Shown piece after piece: positions 22,606 to 33,525 of a stretch of 64,000 nt of DNA. Where the stretch lies: contig JACSVZ010000007.1 of NCBI GenBank assembly GCA_014706295.1, positions 62,818,441 to 62,882,440 on the forward strand, given 5' to 3'. Positions within the stretch are counted from its first letter, which is position 1; every line of letters begins with the position of its first letter. The translations under genes and the position numbers were made by a program. This DNA comes from Lycocorax pyrrhopterus obiensis (lineage: Eukaryota > Chordata > Aves > Passeriformes > Paradisaeidae). The notes beneath the pieces were generated by a model that was not told the origin of the DNA, searched no databases, and saw nothing but the letters and a program-made list of their open reading frames with translations.

Positions 22606-24284
22606 TTTCAGGAATACATCGTTGAGGTGGGAATATCCAACATATCTTTATTCAACAGGCTCATCCAAGGGGGAAGCGTGGCTGGAGCAGCCTGGTGTTT
22701 AATCTCTTGTCATCCTGGGTGAATATTCCAGGTCAAGGTGATCCCTGAACTCCTAAATGAGTATTTGGGAATGCAGGCTCGGTGCTCCTCAATCTTCCCA
22801 CCCAAGTTTCCTCCCGGTGAATTATGAGGCCGGAGATAAGATCTCGGGTGCTTTGCATCCAGATGAAAGGGACAAATCTCTGCCTTTTTGTTTTTTAAAA
22901 GCCTCAACCCAGAAACAATTTTAGCCTCTGAAGGGGAAGGTCACTGCCTATCTCTTCCACTTATAAAATATTGCAATTGGCTGAGGAGTGGAGCTGAATC
23001 CCGGGATTTGAGCCCTGCTGGCACAGCTCCAGCTCTCTCCCCAAATAGGCCTCGCTCTCCATAAATCACAGCGCTGTCAACTCGGCTTTCACCTCTCCAA
23101 GTGAGATGCTGACACTTTGTTCCCTCTTTCCAGCTGCTTTTTCCACCCCTGCTCAGGGGAAAGTGTCCTTTGGAGGCAATTTAGGTGATGGATCCAGTCC
23201 CTCTCCCTGGGAGTGAATTATCCAGCGGGATACTTGGATATTTTGACAACGGCACTCGCTCGTTCTGTTGTGATGAGGAACGTGGTGAAGGCACCGATGT
23301 CAACCAATTCTGAGCCAGCACTTTGGGCTTTAAGTGATGATCCCACAGATCTGTTGGTGGTGATGAGACGCCCGAAAATTCACAGGTTGGATGGAACTCC
23401 TGTTAAAAGGTGTGAAGGAATGTCTGTGTTTTGGGAATTTTTCCCCAAACGTGTGTTTGCGCGGTTTTTAGGAATGTGATTGGCAGGAGTCAGGCTGCCC
23501 AGCTTTTCCCAGCTTTACAAGACAGGTCAGTAGGGTCGAAATCCTATTCCATCTTTGTCCCGTGGAAAAAGCATTTTTGAGGATATCCAGAGGAATGCGA
23601 GCCCAGTTCTCCTCTCAGCTCCCCACGGCTGGTACCATCCTTGTTATCCAATTATTTTTAATGGAAAACCAATCTGTTCCTTTGCCTTCTCGTTTCTGGA
23701 AGCAGGATGAGCTGAGAGCAGCTAAATACGGCCTCGTTATGGCACAGGCCTTGCCTCTCAGCACTAATTGGCTGGGAAGGGATTTCCCACTCAGCTAATT
23801 AGCCCTAATTGTGTCACTTTCCTTATTTTGCCATTTTGCCTCTTGCCACAAATCATCCTGGGTGCGGCTGAGGAGAAGAGGCTGAATTGGGCTCCATCCA
23901 TGGCTGCAACCACAATCGAGGCAGGCAGCTGCCCCCAGGATGCTCCTTTGCCCTTCAGGACCACAAAGAAAGGACTCAGCTGGGCTCTTGGTGACCTCAG
24001 GGCAGGTTAGCCCATCCAAACCCAGGTAAAAAGGGAATTGTGATGCCCAGGATGGTTTTTCTGGGAGGTATTTTTGGCCTAGAATTGTTTTTTTTTTTTT
24101 TTGCTTGGGCCTCTTTTGTCTCCTTCATCCCTGCTTGATTCGCGAAATAATCATCAGGGGAGCACAGAAGACAAATTCCAAGTCATTGCTGGGGAGTTTC
24201 TTGTGGAATATCAGCTCTTGGAGGAGCGGCCATTGGGCTGGGAAGCAGCTGCAATGCTGCCTTACCTCAGAATCCAGCAGGGAA
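22606..24284. other. Unassigned non-coding stretch
   Basis: No gene recognised. The segment 22930-23120 ('cacttataaaatattgcaat', 'ctctccataaatcacagcgc') looks single copy and may be conserved. A T12-13 run lies at 24089-24101. Confidence 0.4.
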
Positions 24285-24340
24285 GTGGAATAAAATGAAT
24301 TTAGGTCCCTTCCAACCCAAACCGTTCCAGGATTCTACGG
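24285..24340 (+). mobile_element. CR1 LINE terminal fragment
   Basis: Only the last ~55 bp of the common tail: 'tttaggtcccttccaaccca', 'aaccgttccaggattctacg'. This is an extreme 5' truncation. Confidence 0.75.
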
Positions 24341-25489
24341 TAAGAAGTGGGGTGCTGACCCCAAGCCGACCTCCCTGTGAGTTCCCTTGGAATGATCTTG
24401 GTCTGGTCTTCAGGAATGTTTTTTTTGCATCCCATCTGCTGCTGGACCATCAGTCCCTGATCTGTAGATGTGCCCTTGTCCAATAATTCCATTTCTTCTG
24501 CCGTCACTGTCCCTTTCTGGCCTTGCCTGTTTTATGGGAGCTGAGGGTCCTCCCTTGCTTCCAAGTTGGGATCTCCTCCCTCTTGGGTGGATTTGATGGG
24601 ATTTATGGCTTCTCTGGGCCCCAAATGAAGCTGCTGGAAGAGTTGTGGCCGTCACAGGAGTCGCTGTGACCTCGGTCCTCCAGTTGTCCTCCAGCCTGAA
24701 CCGGTCCCTTTGGAGCTGTTTTCCCAGCACCAGAGCCTGGAATCTTTTTGGCGCTGGCTGGACCAAGGTTTGTTTGTTCATATCCCACAAGTGAGGGCTT
24801 CCCTCTTGCACGGCCAGGATGCTGGTGCACAATAAAACAAGGAAGAGCAGGAATGGGCTGTGTAGGTGCTTTTCCGTGTGTAATGAAGCTCCTTTTCTAA
24901 TATTCCATAGCTGTGTAGGCGAGGAGCCAGAGAGATTTAACACGGAAAAGCTCTGGAGAGTTTTATTTATTCCTCTGTCTCCTGGAGTGCATCAGGATCA
25001 CAAATTCTCGTAACATGATGAGGTTTTAAAGCTCTGAGCAAGCGTCTCTCTCGTGGAAAATCCGGCTGCAAAGCACAAAACGGTGTTTTTGTCATCGCGG
25101 TGCCTCGGGAACGGCTGACGGCTGCTGCTTTGTCCTGATCTGTTCTGCACTTTTCTCTTTAGTGAGTGGAGCGAGAGAGTTCTGGGGTGGGGAGAGGGCC
25201 CTATTCTGGTTTTATAGAAGCGTTTTCCCAGTTGGTGCTGGGTAATTTCCGGGGAGCACAAGGAAGGATGTGGAAACCTCAGGCAGCTCCTGTCCTGGGT
25301 ATGGATCCTCCTATGGATGGGAAGGATCCTTACACTGGGCTGGTACAATTTTTATTTAAATCCTTAAAAATCAGTGGGACACTGTGCTCCAGAGGGGGAT
25401 GGATGTGCCCTTGTCCCCCAGTGAAAAGGGAGGATGCTGTCAAATCTGTGCCAGGGTTTGTCCATCACCCCTTCAGCTTTGCAAGAGCA
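24341..25489. other. Unassigned non-coding stretch
   Basis: No gene or mobile element recognised; the minus-strand frame of 177 codons at 24410-24943 has no recognisable motif and overlaps smaller frames. Confidence 0.4.
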
Positions 25490-25745
25490 TGGGGTGACAG
25501 GAAAAGGGAGAATGGCTTCAAACTGAAAGGGGGCAGGGTTAGATGGGATATTGGGAAGGAATTCCTGGCTGGGAGGGTGGTGGGGCACTGGAACAGGTTA
25601 CCCAGAGAAGTTGTGGATGTTCCATCCCTGGAAGTGTCCAAGGCCAGGTTGGATGGGCTTGGAGCAACCTGGGATAGTGGAAGGTGTCCCTGACCAGGGG
25701 GTGGAATGAGATGATTTTTCCTTCCAAACAAAACCATTCCATGAT
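25490..25745 (+). mobile_element. CR1 LINE 3' end
   Basis: Common tail: 'aagggagaatggcttcaaac', 'gatattgggaaggaattcct', 'ggaacaggttacccagagaa', 'ttggagcaacctgggatagt', then 'gtccctgaccagggggtgga' with a small deletion of the 'ccatggc' centre of the hairpin, and the end 'aaaccattccatgattatcc'. Confidence 0.92.
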
Positions 25746-27863
25746 TATCCCAGTTCCTGGTTGTCACAGATTCCTTATGTGAGCTTGCACAGGTGGAAAT
25801 TTCTGCCTTTGGGCTCCAAAATGGATCAAGGAATCAGAGAAGCTCCAGGTTCATGTGTGATGCACACACAACTCTTCCATGTAGATATTCCCATGTGGAT
25901 AAAAGTAATGTAAGACTCCAGTAAATGATCAATAAATATCCTCAAACAGCTCTTAATTACAAAATTTCCCATCTTACATTTTCTAACCAGGCAAATTTTT
26001 AGCTTGAAACTGTTAAATTCCTAAGCCAGGCTTTGCTTCCTGTGAAGGCATCAAGCCTGGTCTGAAGGGCTCTGTCTGGGCCTTTCATCTCGGTTTTCCA
26101 TCCTTTCGATGGACTCAGCTGGAAAGGAGCTTTTCATTTCCAAAGTGTGCGGTTTCACTTAGCCAAGGAGATAATTGGGTTTGTCTTGTAGTTGTTCAGG
26201 AGCTCAGGTGTCAACTAAAGCAGGATTTCATCAGGAAATTCCTGCCTGGTGTTGTATTGATTAATGAGAATTTGCTGCAATTACAGAGAGATAGAGAACA
26301 ATTATCTCCCTGCCCTGGAGGAGAAACAGGAGTGCACTAAAAATAAGGAACTCGATAAAAAAAGGCAGCACAGATGTAGTGGAAATGAATAAATAACATT
26401 TGCTGTCGTGGCACTAAATTAGTTCTTGGTGCTGTGGGACCGTGGCAGCGGGAAAAGGGAGAGGAGGGGAAAATCAGTGGAGGGAAAAGTGAGGGAAGGG
26501 CAAATCCTCACCTTCCCTGGGCTCCTCTTCCGGTTCTGGCTGTGGTCGGGAATGTTTGGATTGGGACAGCACATCCAACACCCTCATTTTTTAGCAAAGA
26601 AGTGTCCCCTGTGCTCAATAGCACAGGGAATTCTTCATTCCAGCTTCAGAAGCATCTGAGCATCTTTTCCTTGATTTCTCAGCTCTGCTTTTCCAGGACA
26701 CCTGCACAAGACTGCAGCACCTGAGGGATAGAATTCCCAAATCCAATCCTTTCAGTTCTGCGTTTTTCCTCCTTTTGTGGGCTCAGCTTCAAGTGCTCTC
26801 AGGTGTGACCTCCCCATCCGCTGCCAAGGAGGTTTCATGGCTTCTCCCAGGGACAGACAAACAGTTGGTAAACTGCTAATCCAGGGTATTTTCCATCTGT
26901 GGGAATCAGGAAGGAGGATAATGGAATCAGAGTGGAAATTGTGGTTTTGAGGCTTTTGGCTGCAGCACACGGAGAGAAAATAAACATTTTAGGTCCAAAG
27001 CCATTTTAAATGAGAACAGCTCCTGTTTGTGCTGAAAGAAAATGAGGTTGAGGAGGGCAGCAGGGCAGATTTTCCTTCTTTATCTTATTCGGGAGATATC
27101 AGATAAGGGGGCGTGATATCCAGAGTGAAACATGAGGATACTTGGAATTTCCATCAGGTCTTAATTACTATTTTTCACAGAGGTGGGGGAGAAAACGGGG
27201 TGGAACTGGTTATGAGGTGGTGGAGTAACTCCGGAGTTACTTGGAGTTGTTTTAGTGAGGTTCAACACCAGGAGAGGTCGATCTGGGCAATCTCCACAGT
27301 TTTTTAAGGAAAGGTTGGACAAGTGTTTCCCAGACAAGTGAGGAAAACAAAATCAGGAGCAAATTGCTGATCCTCATCCCCTCTCCACTGTCCCAACTGC
27401 AGGGGTGGAAAAAGGGAAAGGCAGGAGTTGGGTCTTTGCAGCGGCTGCTTGTGGGTCCCGCTCTCGTTCCTGAGGAATATTCCTGGAAATGGATCCCAGT
27501 GCCACATTTAGAAGATGATTTCTGACGTCTTAACAACTCAATCCCAAACCAGTGGGGAAAAAGCCTTTGCACAGAGGAGCTGGTGGAATTTGGCAGGATA
27601 GTGTTTTCCCTCTGGATGTGAGAGGGGATTTAGGGATGAATCGAATAATCTCCTCCTGTCTCCGAGCCTGATGTTTGCCCTCGGACTCAGCTTCTCCCTC
27701 AGGCTTTCTCCTCATGGATTTCCTGGGATACATCCTGGAAACCAGTCCATGCCTTGGGGTGGGTGTGACCTGTGGGATTTGGGCCCCTTCCAGCTACGAG
27801 TTCCAACCTTCTCCCTTGGGGTTATCCAACCTTGCACTAACCTGAGTTTTGCAGTTATTTAAT
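25746..27863. other. Unassigned non-coding stretch
   Basis: No gene recognised in about 2.1 kb. The segment 26230-26425 ('tgtattgattaatgagaatt', 'aataaataacatttgctgtc') is AT-rich, repeat-free and could be conserved regulatory sequence. A weak LINE-like phrase near 27260-27320 ('aaggaaaggttggacaagtg') is too short to classify. Confidence 0.4.
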
Positions 27864-27892
27864 ATTAGTAATAATAATAGTAATAATAATAC
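27864..27892. repeat. (AAT)n microsatellite
   Basis: About nine imperfect 'aat' units interrupted by 'tag' and 'agt'. Confidence 0.8.
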
Positions 27893-29380
27893 TTAAAAAT
27901 TACTCATTGGCTTCAACAGCTAAACTCAAGGATTTGGAGGGAAAACACAGCCAGAGGAGCTAAATTCCCAGAATTCTGGAGAAAGGAAGCTCCCGAGCTG
28001 GATTGATGAGACTGTGGATTCTAAAATATGGGGTGTGGTGCAGAACACAGGGAAATCCATTGTAGCCCAAGCAGAAGGAAAAGGTCTTTCCTGGCCCATC
28101 ACCCTATCCCAGGAAAGATCATGGATTGATTGTGGTTGATATCCTGCTTGCAGAAATTTTTCCATGGAGATCCCATGATCCTCCTGCAGTCCCTCACTGC
28201 TACTCGTATCTGAGGAAAAACATTTAATTTTGGGGGTTTCTTGGTTTAGACCAGCACCATGAACCTCTGCTGCTCCTTCCGAAGGCGCTCCAGGAATTCC
28301 TGGGAATTGCAGGTTGCTGCAGTGATGAGTCAGAACAGGGGGATTAAAATGTCTAATAAATTAATATGTATCCAATTAAATATGTATCCAATTCCTCGTT
28401 AAAGTCATTAACGATGCCCGGATCCCAACTGCGTTGTGGGAGTGAGCGGATAAACCTGGATACGCCGTCGTTCCCTGCTGACTGCAAAGGGATTTCACAA
28501 ACATTTCCCGTTTTTCCCCTTGGATTTTGTGGATTTTGGTGGCGAGAGCAGGGGCAGAGGAGGTGGGAGAGGGAACAGCTCATCAGCCCTGGCGTGACTG
28601 AGCCACGGCTCCGTGTTCTGCCGGCTGGAAAACATCCCAGTAAATCTCATTCCTTGGTTGACTTTTCCAGCGGAATGGGGCCATTATGGATGTGTCAGCT
28701 TGGGTAAGGGAAGTCCACGAGGCTGAGGTGACAGATGGGGTCATCAGCACCTTCAGGACAGGGAATTGTTGTCCATCAGTCTTGGGTAATGTTCTATGTC
28801 CGAGCACTTCCAGGACTAAGAGCTCATTCCCTGCTCCCCATGACCGATCCCAGGCATTTTCCGGGACGGTTCCACCCGTTTCCTGGCTGATGGGAAGGGA
28901 TGGAAGATGAGAAACAGGGATGGAAGGGTCTTTACCTCTTAATTCCCCTCTGAGAGCGCTCCCAAGGCATTTTCATATTTCAATACATTCATATCAGTTT
29001 TCTTTGCTCTGTTAACAGGCAAATTCCTGCATTATTGATTTGCTCCAGACACCGGATCTATGGATTCTTTATGGAGAGAGCCAGGCAGCCGTAGTTTAAA
29101 ATTAATGGAATAATTTTGCTTTTACAATCCTTTCATGAGCTCTTGGAGCTGTGTTTGGGATGTGACAAACCTCCTGTTGCCTATATTGTTTCAGCTAATG
29201 GCTCCTCTGTTATAGGATAATTCCGAGGTCCTGGTCTCCAATGCAGCTGGAATGGGATCATTTCTCTCCACTTGGCAGAAGGGAGGGCAGCTGCCTTTTC
29301 CCTGGAAATGTATAGCTCTGAGCACTGAGGGAAAAACTGGGAAGCTTCACGTTAGTGTGGGGAGGTCAGGAAAGTGAGAG
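27893..29380. other. Unassigned stretch with AT-rich core
   Basis: No gene or mobile element recognised. From 28970 to 29220 the sequence is AT-rich and repeat-free ('ttcaatacattcatatcagt', 'gcattattgatttgctccag', 'gtttaaaattaatggaataa'), a plausible but unproven conserved non-coding element. Confidence 0.4.
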
Positions 29381-29530
29381 GTGAGGAGTGCCCATCCCTG
29401 GAGGTGCCCAAGGAATTCCTGGATGTGGCACTCAGAGCTCTGGGCTGGGGACAAGGTGGGCATCGGGCAGCGCTTGGACTCGATGGTCTTGGAGGGCTTT
29501 TCCAACCTCAGCGATTCTGGGATTCTGTGA
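29381..29530 (+). mobile_element. CR1 LINE 3' end, classic tail type
   Basis: Blocks 'agtgcccatccctggaggtg', 'cccaaggaattcctggatgt', 'ggcactcagagctctgggct', 'gcagcgcttggactcgatgg', 'tcttggagggcttttccaac' and 'ctcagcgattctgggattct' follow the order of the classic CR1 end (…ttggactcgatgatcttgga…ccaacctcaatgattct). Confidence 0.9.
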
Positions 29531-30180
29531 GGGAGATGATGGGGGACTCCATCCCTGTCCTTCATCACAATTCCGGCAGCCCAAACCCCTTGATCCAAAG
29601 TTCTGGACGTGAGTCCTCACCAAAACTGGGGGTCCTTGTTCCCCTCAAACTCCAGCTCCGGGTGCAACCACGGTGTTGTCTCAGAGCAGAGGGGAGCTGG
29701 AAAGGCCTGGAAGCAGCTGCCTCGAGGGAAGATGTCCCTGTGGAAGAGGATCCACTGACCTGGAGGAGAAGAGCTCTTGGTTCCTAAATTCCTTCAAGGC
29801 CAGACCCCCTGGTGGACCAATTAAATTTGTTGTCATGTTATGGTGACCGAGCCACATTTCCATGTCTGACATCCACATTGGCCTCTGTTAATTCCAGGCT
29901 GGATTTTTGCACCTGATTTTTGTCCTTCAAGATGCTCTTCCTCAGGGAATATCTGCCTTGTGTCCTGGAATTTGTGTGTGCAGCGAGCACTGCTCGTTAA
30001 ACCTTCAGATTCACCGGACTGCCAGCTGCGGAGAGACCTCCAGGGCGGTGTTTGGGAATGCTTGGGATCAGAGGGAGAAGTTTTCCTGCTGTTCAGCCTC
30101 TCCAGTCGCCTCACCTCCATGTCTCTATTTTACCTCGTTGTCCCCTAAAAGCGTGAAAGCGAATAAACACCATGACAGCA
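29531..30180. other. Unassigned non-coding stretch
   Basis: No gene or repeat recognised. Overlapping short frames only. Confidence 0.35.
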
Positions 30181-30404
30181 ACAGGATTTGGGATTGAGAG
30201 GTCTTGAAGGTCCCTTCCAACACAAACCTTCCTGGGATTCAGTGGGAACAAAGTACAAATACATCACTCATAGGCTGTGGAGTTCTGGATACCTCAGCAC
30301 TGGGATATGAAAATATGGGATCAAACCAGGTCTGAATGGGATAATAATTGTTGTAGCTTTGCTTTGGAGCCTACTAGACCTGGGGAAGGTGGCCTTGTGT
30401 AATG
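30181..30404 (+). repeat. Duplicated unit, copy A, containing a CR1 terminus
   Basis: Begins 'ggattgagaggtcttgaagg' and 'tcccttccaacacaaacctt', which is a CR1 3' terminus, then continues into non-CR1 sequence: 'catcactcataggctgtgga', 'gaaaatatgggatcaaacca', 'gggataataattgttgtagc' and 'ggagcctactagacctgggg'. The same CR1 terminus plus the same downstream flank occurs 720-729 bp further right, so the whole unit was duplicated after the CR1 insertion, or forms part of a longer dispersed repeat. Confidence 0.88.
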
Positions 30405-30909
30405 ACTAGACGCGGAGGTAGTTTGCATTATTTTTCTTTTTTAACTTATTTAACCTTATTTTTCTCTTTTAATGGTCCCAAATGGTCCAAAGCCCCATTT
30501 CTGTTTCCCCAGGAGCAGCGTGCTGCACCTGTGACTTGTGGCAACCCCACTGTCCCTCCCTGGCCACGAAACCTTCTAAGAGGGAGATGTTCCTTATCCA
30601 TTCTGGGGGAAGCTCAGGGCTGGGTTTTCCAAGGAAGACATTCCCTGCTCTTCCCTGCTCTCCCATGAGTGACAGATGAAATGCCAAAGGCACAAGTGCT
30701 TCCCATGGTTTATTCCTTAAACAAAGCTTTTCCTGGAGGCTTGTCAGCAAAGCTGAATCTCCAGCTCCAGGGAATCCATTTCCCTTCTCTCTTAAAAAAA
30801 TGGTATTATGTACCAGTAGATTCTTTAAAGATTTCTGCCCAAAAGGGTTTTCTCGAAAGAAAATGTGGAGTTCTGAGCCTGGTCTCGTGGACATTGTCCC
30901 TGCCCACAG
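30405..30909. other. Spacer between duplicated units
   Basis: About 500 bp without a recognised gene or repeat. Near 30890-30909 it ends in 'acattgtccctgcccacagc', which is an additional part of a CR1 tail that copy B retains and copy A lacks. Confidence 0.4.
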
Positions 30910-31125
30910 CAGGGATTCGGGATTGAGAGGTCTTGAAGGTCCCTTCTAACCCAAAAAATCTGGGATTCAATGGAAACAAAGTTGCAGTGCATCACTCATG
31001 AGCTGTGTAGTTCTGGACACCAGGATGTGAAAATATGGGATCAAACCAGGTCAGAACGGGATAATAATTGTTGCAGATTTGCTTTGGAGCCTGCTGGACC
31101 TGGGGAAGGTGGCTTTGTGTAGTTA
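30910..31125 (+). repeat. Duplicated unit, copy B, containing a CR1 terminus
   Basis: Matches copy A in order: 'gggattgagaggtcttgaag', 'gtcccttctaacccaaaaaa', 'gcatcactcatgagctgtgt', 'gaaaatatgggatcaaacca', 'gggataataattgttgcaga' and 'cctgctggacctggggaagg'. Relative to copy A it lacks about 9 bp ('ctcagcactgg' region). Substitutions are scattered, roughly one in ten positions by eye, so the duplication is old. Confidence 0.88.
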
Positions 31126-32466
31126 CGGGATCTGTGGCTGTGGGGTAAATCCTGCTGCTGGAGCCGTGTGCCAATGGGCCGTGCTGGAAAAACGTGTGGA
31201 GCAGCACCAGCAAAATGTGTGCAGCAGCAGCAGCAGCCCCACGCTCTGTGCAGCTCAAATTTGCCCAAGTAATTAAAGTGTCACTTCAGGCTCTTGGAGA
31301 AGCGTGACTTTCCCGCAGCCGCTGGCTGTGGGACGCCGCTGGCGATAATTCCCCCTCGTCAAAGCTCCGGCCCCGAGTTCTGGGCGCTCGCTGACCTTGA
31401 TTAAACAAATCGAGCGGTTCAAGTACATAATTTAAAAGTTCTGTTCAAACACCAGATTCCGATGCCGTCGCCGCTTCCCTGGAAAATGACGGATTTAATG
31501 CTCCCGTCCCAGAAATGGACTCGGCGGCGCTCGGGCTGAAAGGACGGCACGGCGGATTAGGGAGCTGTTGTGGGACGTGTCACTGGGAACCTGTAATTTT
31601 CCTGTCTCTCCCTCTTCCTTCAGTGCTCCATTTCCATGGTGAATTTCTGGAGACAAATGCATTCGTTCAGCTGGGCTGCGAGGGTTTTGCTCCTGGTGTC
31701 TGCAGGATTTGGGGCTTGGTACGGGAATTTAAAGTGGAATTGTGCAGGTGGGAACGTGCAAACGGGAAAATCATTGCCCAGCATGATGGGTGCTTTTAAA
31801 TATCGGGAATTTACAGCTGGTTCAGCGGGCAGAATATTTTTCATGCTGATAATTGCATATTAACCTAAAGGCTTGTGGGTTTTGAGGTTTTACTGAGGGG
31901 TTTTTTGGGGTTTAACTGACTCTAATCATTCATCTTGGACAGCTCTGGCAGATCCTGCACTGCCCATAAAAAATATCCAACAATCCATTAACCACTCAAC
32001 CCGAGAGCAGCCTGTGAGAATATTATTGAGTCCTTGCTTTATTACTAAATTTAATGGGATGAACACTCACCTTGCAAAATATGATTGATTTCCTTTTCCC
32101 CCCTGCTGAACCAAACCATAAGCTCGGGGTTGCCTTGGGGTGGTCACTCACCTGGCTTGTTCGCTATGAGATTTATCAATTTCCAGCCACTTAAACTCGG
32201 ATTAAAGCCAGGCTGACTCATGGTGCAGTAATTAAGGTTCCACACAGTGTCCCTTTATAGCCCTAATTATATAATTATGGCTGCGCTCTGATTTGGGATT
32301 TCTATTTTTAGTTGTTAGTGGGGAGCCCCACGGCTCATCCCCTCAGTTTCCTGCGAGGAACTCTGGCCTCTGGAATGATGTTATTTTTGGCTTCATGGTC
32401 CTTTATTCCTGCGAGAAGGTTTAAAAAAGATTGGGAGGGTTGTGAGTCAGTAAAGGCTGGGATTTC
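31126..32466. other. Unassigned stretch with CpG-richer part
   Basis: No gene recognised. A (GCA)5-like run lies near 31221-31237. From 31300 to 31560 CpG dinucleotides are more frequent than in the surroundings ('ggacgccgctggcgataatt', 'cggcggcgctcgggctgaaa'), too short and weak to call a CpG island. From 32010 to 32320 the sequence is AT-rich and repeat-free ('gcagtaattaaggttccaca', 'ctaattatataattatggct'), a candidate conserved element. Confidence 0.4.
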
Positions 32467-32622
32467 ATAGGATCAGAGAATCCCAGAGCGATTTGGGTTG
32501 GATGGGACCTTAAATCCCATCCCATCCCATCCCATTCCACCCCTGCCATGGGCAGGGGCACCTTCCACTATCCCAGGTTGCTCCAAACCCCATCCAACCT
32601 TGGACACTTCCAGGGGTGGGGA
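32467..32622 (-). mobile_element. CR1 LINE 3' end, inverted
   Basis: Reverse complement of the common tail: 'aggatcagagaatcccagag', 'gatttgggttggatgggacc', a short 'cccat' pentamer expansion, 'cccctgccatgggcaggggc', 'accttccactatcccaggtt' and 'ccaaccttggacacttccag'. The pentamer is an expansion of the 'aaatcccatcccattccac' block normal to this tail. Confidence 0.9.
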
Positions 32623-33377
32623 AACCTGATCCATAGGAGCCCCTCTACCAGCAGCACTTGTGGCCTGGCTGCTGAGAGATGGTGAGAAAAGCTTTGGAAT
32701 AAAAAGCTCTTTTTTTTTTTGGAGAGAAGCTTTTAGTGAGAGCTGGGGGGATTTCTGACAGATCCCTTTGAAAATCCACGAGTGGATTTGGGATGAAAAG
32801 CGGACGAAAGTTTCACTTAACCAAAAAAGCTGAGAAAAACATTCATGCTGAAAATGAAAACCTGAGAAAAACCCGAGTGATTCCCATCCCTCCAAATTTG
32901 TTCCTTTTCCATCCTCTCCGGTGACTCTGCTCCCTAATTTATGAGCAAAGGGAACGTTTTCCCCCCGGAGAGCCCACGGTGCTGGGGGTGGGTGCTGCTC
33001 CTACGAGCAGAGCACATTCCCACTGCACTCTGTCAGATTCCCATTAATGAACTGGAAATATTTCTGCCAGCAGGATGAAGGAGCTGACACTGATAAATGG
33101 CGCTGGCGATGGAAACCACTCGCGATTGCCAAGCAGCCGCCGCCGCCGTTCCGCGCGTCCTCCGCAGATCCCGCTGCTCCAAGGAGAAGCTGGAAACTTT
33201 GGGAAGCTTAAAGACAATTTTCTTCTCGTTGCATTTCATTTTATACGGATTTTCCAAGGATAAAATCAACCGGTGAGCATCCAGGTCTCCAGCAAGCCCA
33301 GTGCGGCTTCTGCCGGCTGTCCCACATCCTTTGGGAAATTGGTTTTTAGAGAATTCTCTGGAGAATTTCATGATTAT
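32623..33377. other. Unassigned non-coding stretch
   Basis: No gene recognised. A short GC-rich island with several CpG ('gcagccgccgccgccgttcc') lies at about 33100-33175, flanked by AT-rich sequence. A plus frame of 62 codons crosses it without recognisable motifs. Confidence 0.4.
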
Positions 33378-33525
33378 AAAATCATAGAATCCCAGAGTTT
33401 GGGTGGGAAGGGACATTAAGGATCATCTCGTTCCACCCCCTGCCATGGGCAGGGACACCTTCCACTATCCCAGGGTGCTCCAAGCCCCGTCCAGCCTAGC
33501 CTTGGACACTTCCATGGATGGGAAG
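33378..33525 (-). mobile_element. CR1 LINE 3' end, inverted
   Basis: Reverse complement of the common tail: 'aaatcatagaatcccagagt', 'ttgggtgggaagggacatta', 'ccccctgccatgggcaggga', 'caccttccactatcccaggg', 'agccccgtccagcctagcct'. The terminal 'atcatagaatc' keeps the CR1 octamer end. Confidence 0.92.

Noticed and set aside
22300..22722. Plus frame with a run of more than 20 asparagine codons
   Set aside because: Generated by the AAC/AAT microsatellite; flanking residues are not conserved-looking.
27228..27325. Possible ancient LINE fragment ('aaggaaaggttggacaagtg')
   Set aside because: Only one short phrase resembles old CR1 ORF-end sequence; neighbouring blocks do not follow.
31300..31560. 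CpG-richer stretch considered as a CpG island or promoter
   Set aside because: Too short and interrupted by AT-rich sequence, with no TATA, initiator or adjacent first exon that I can support.
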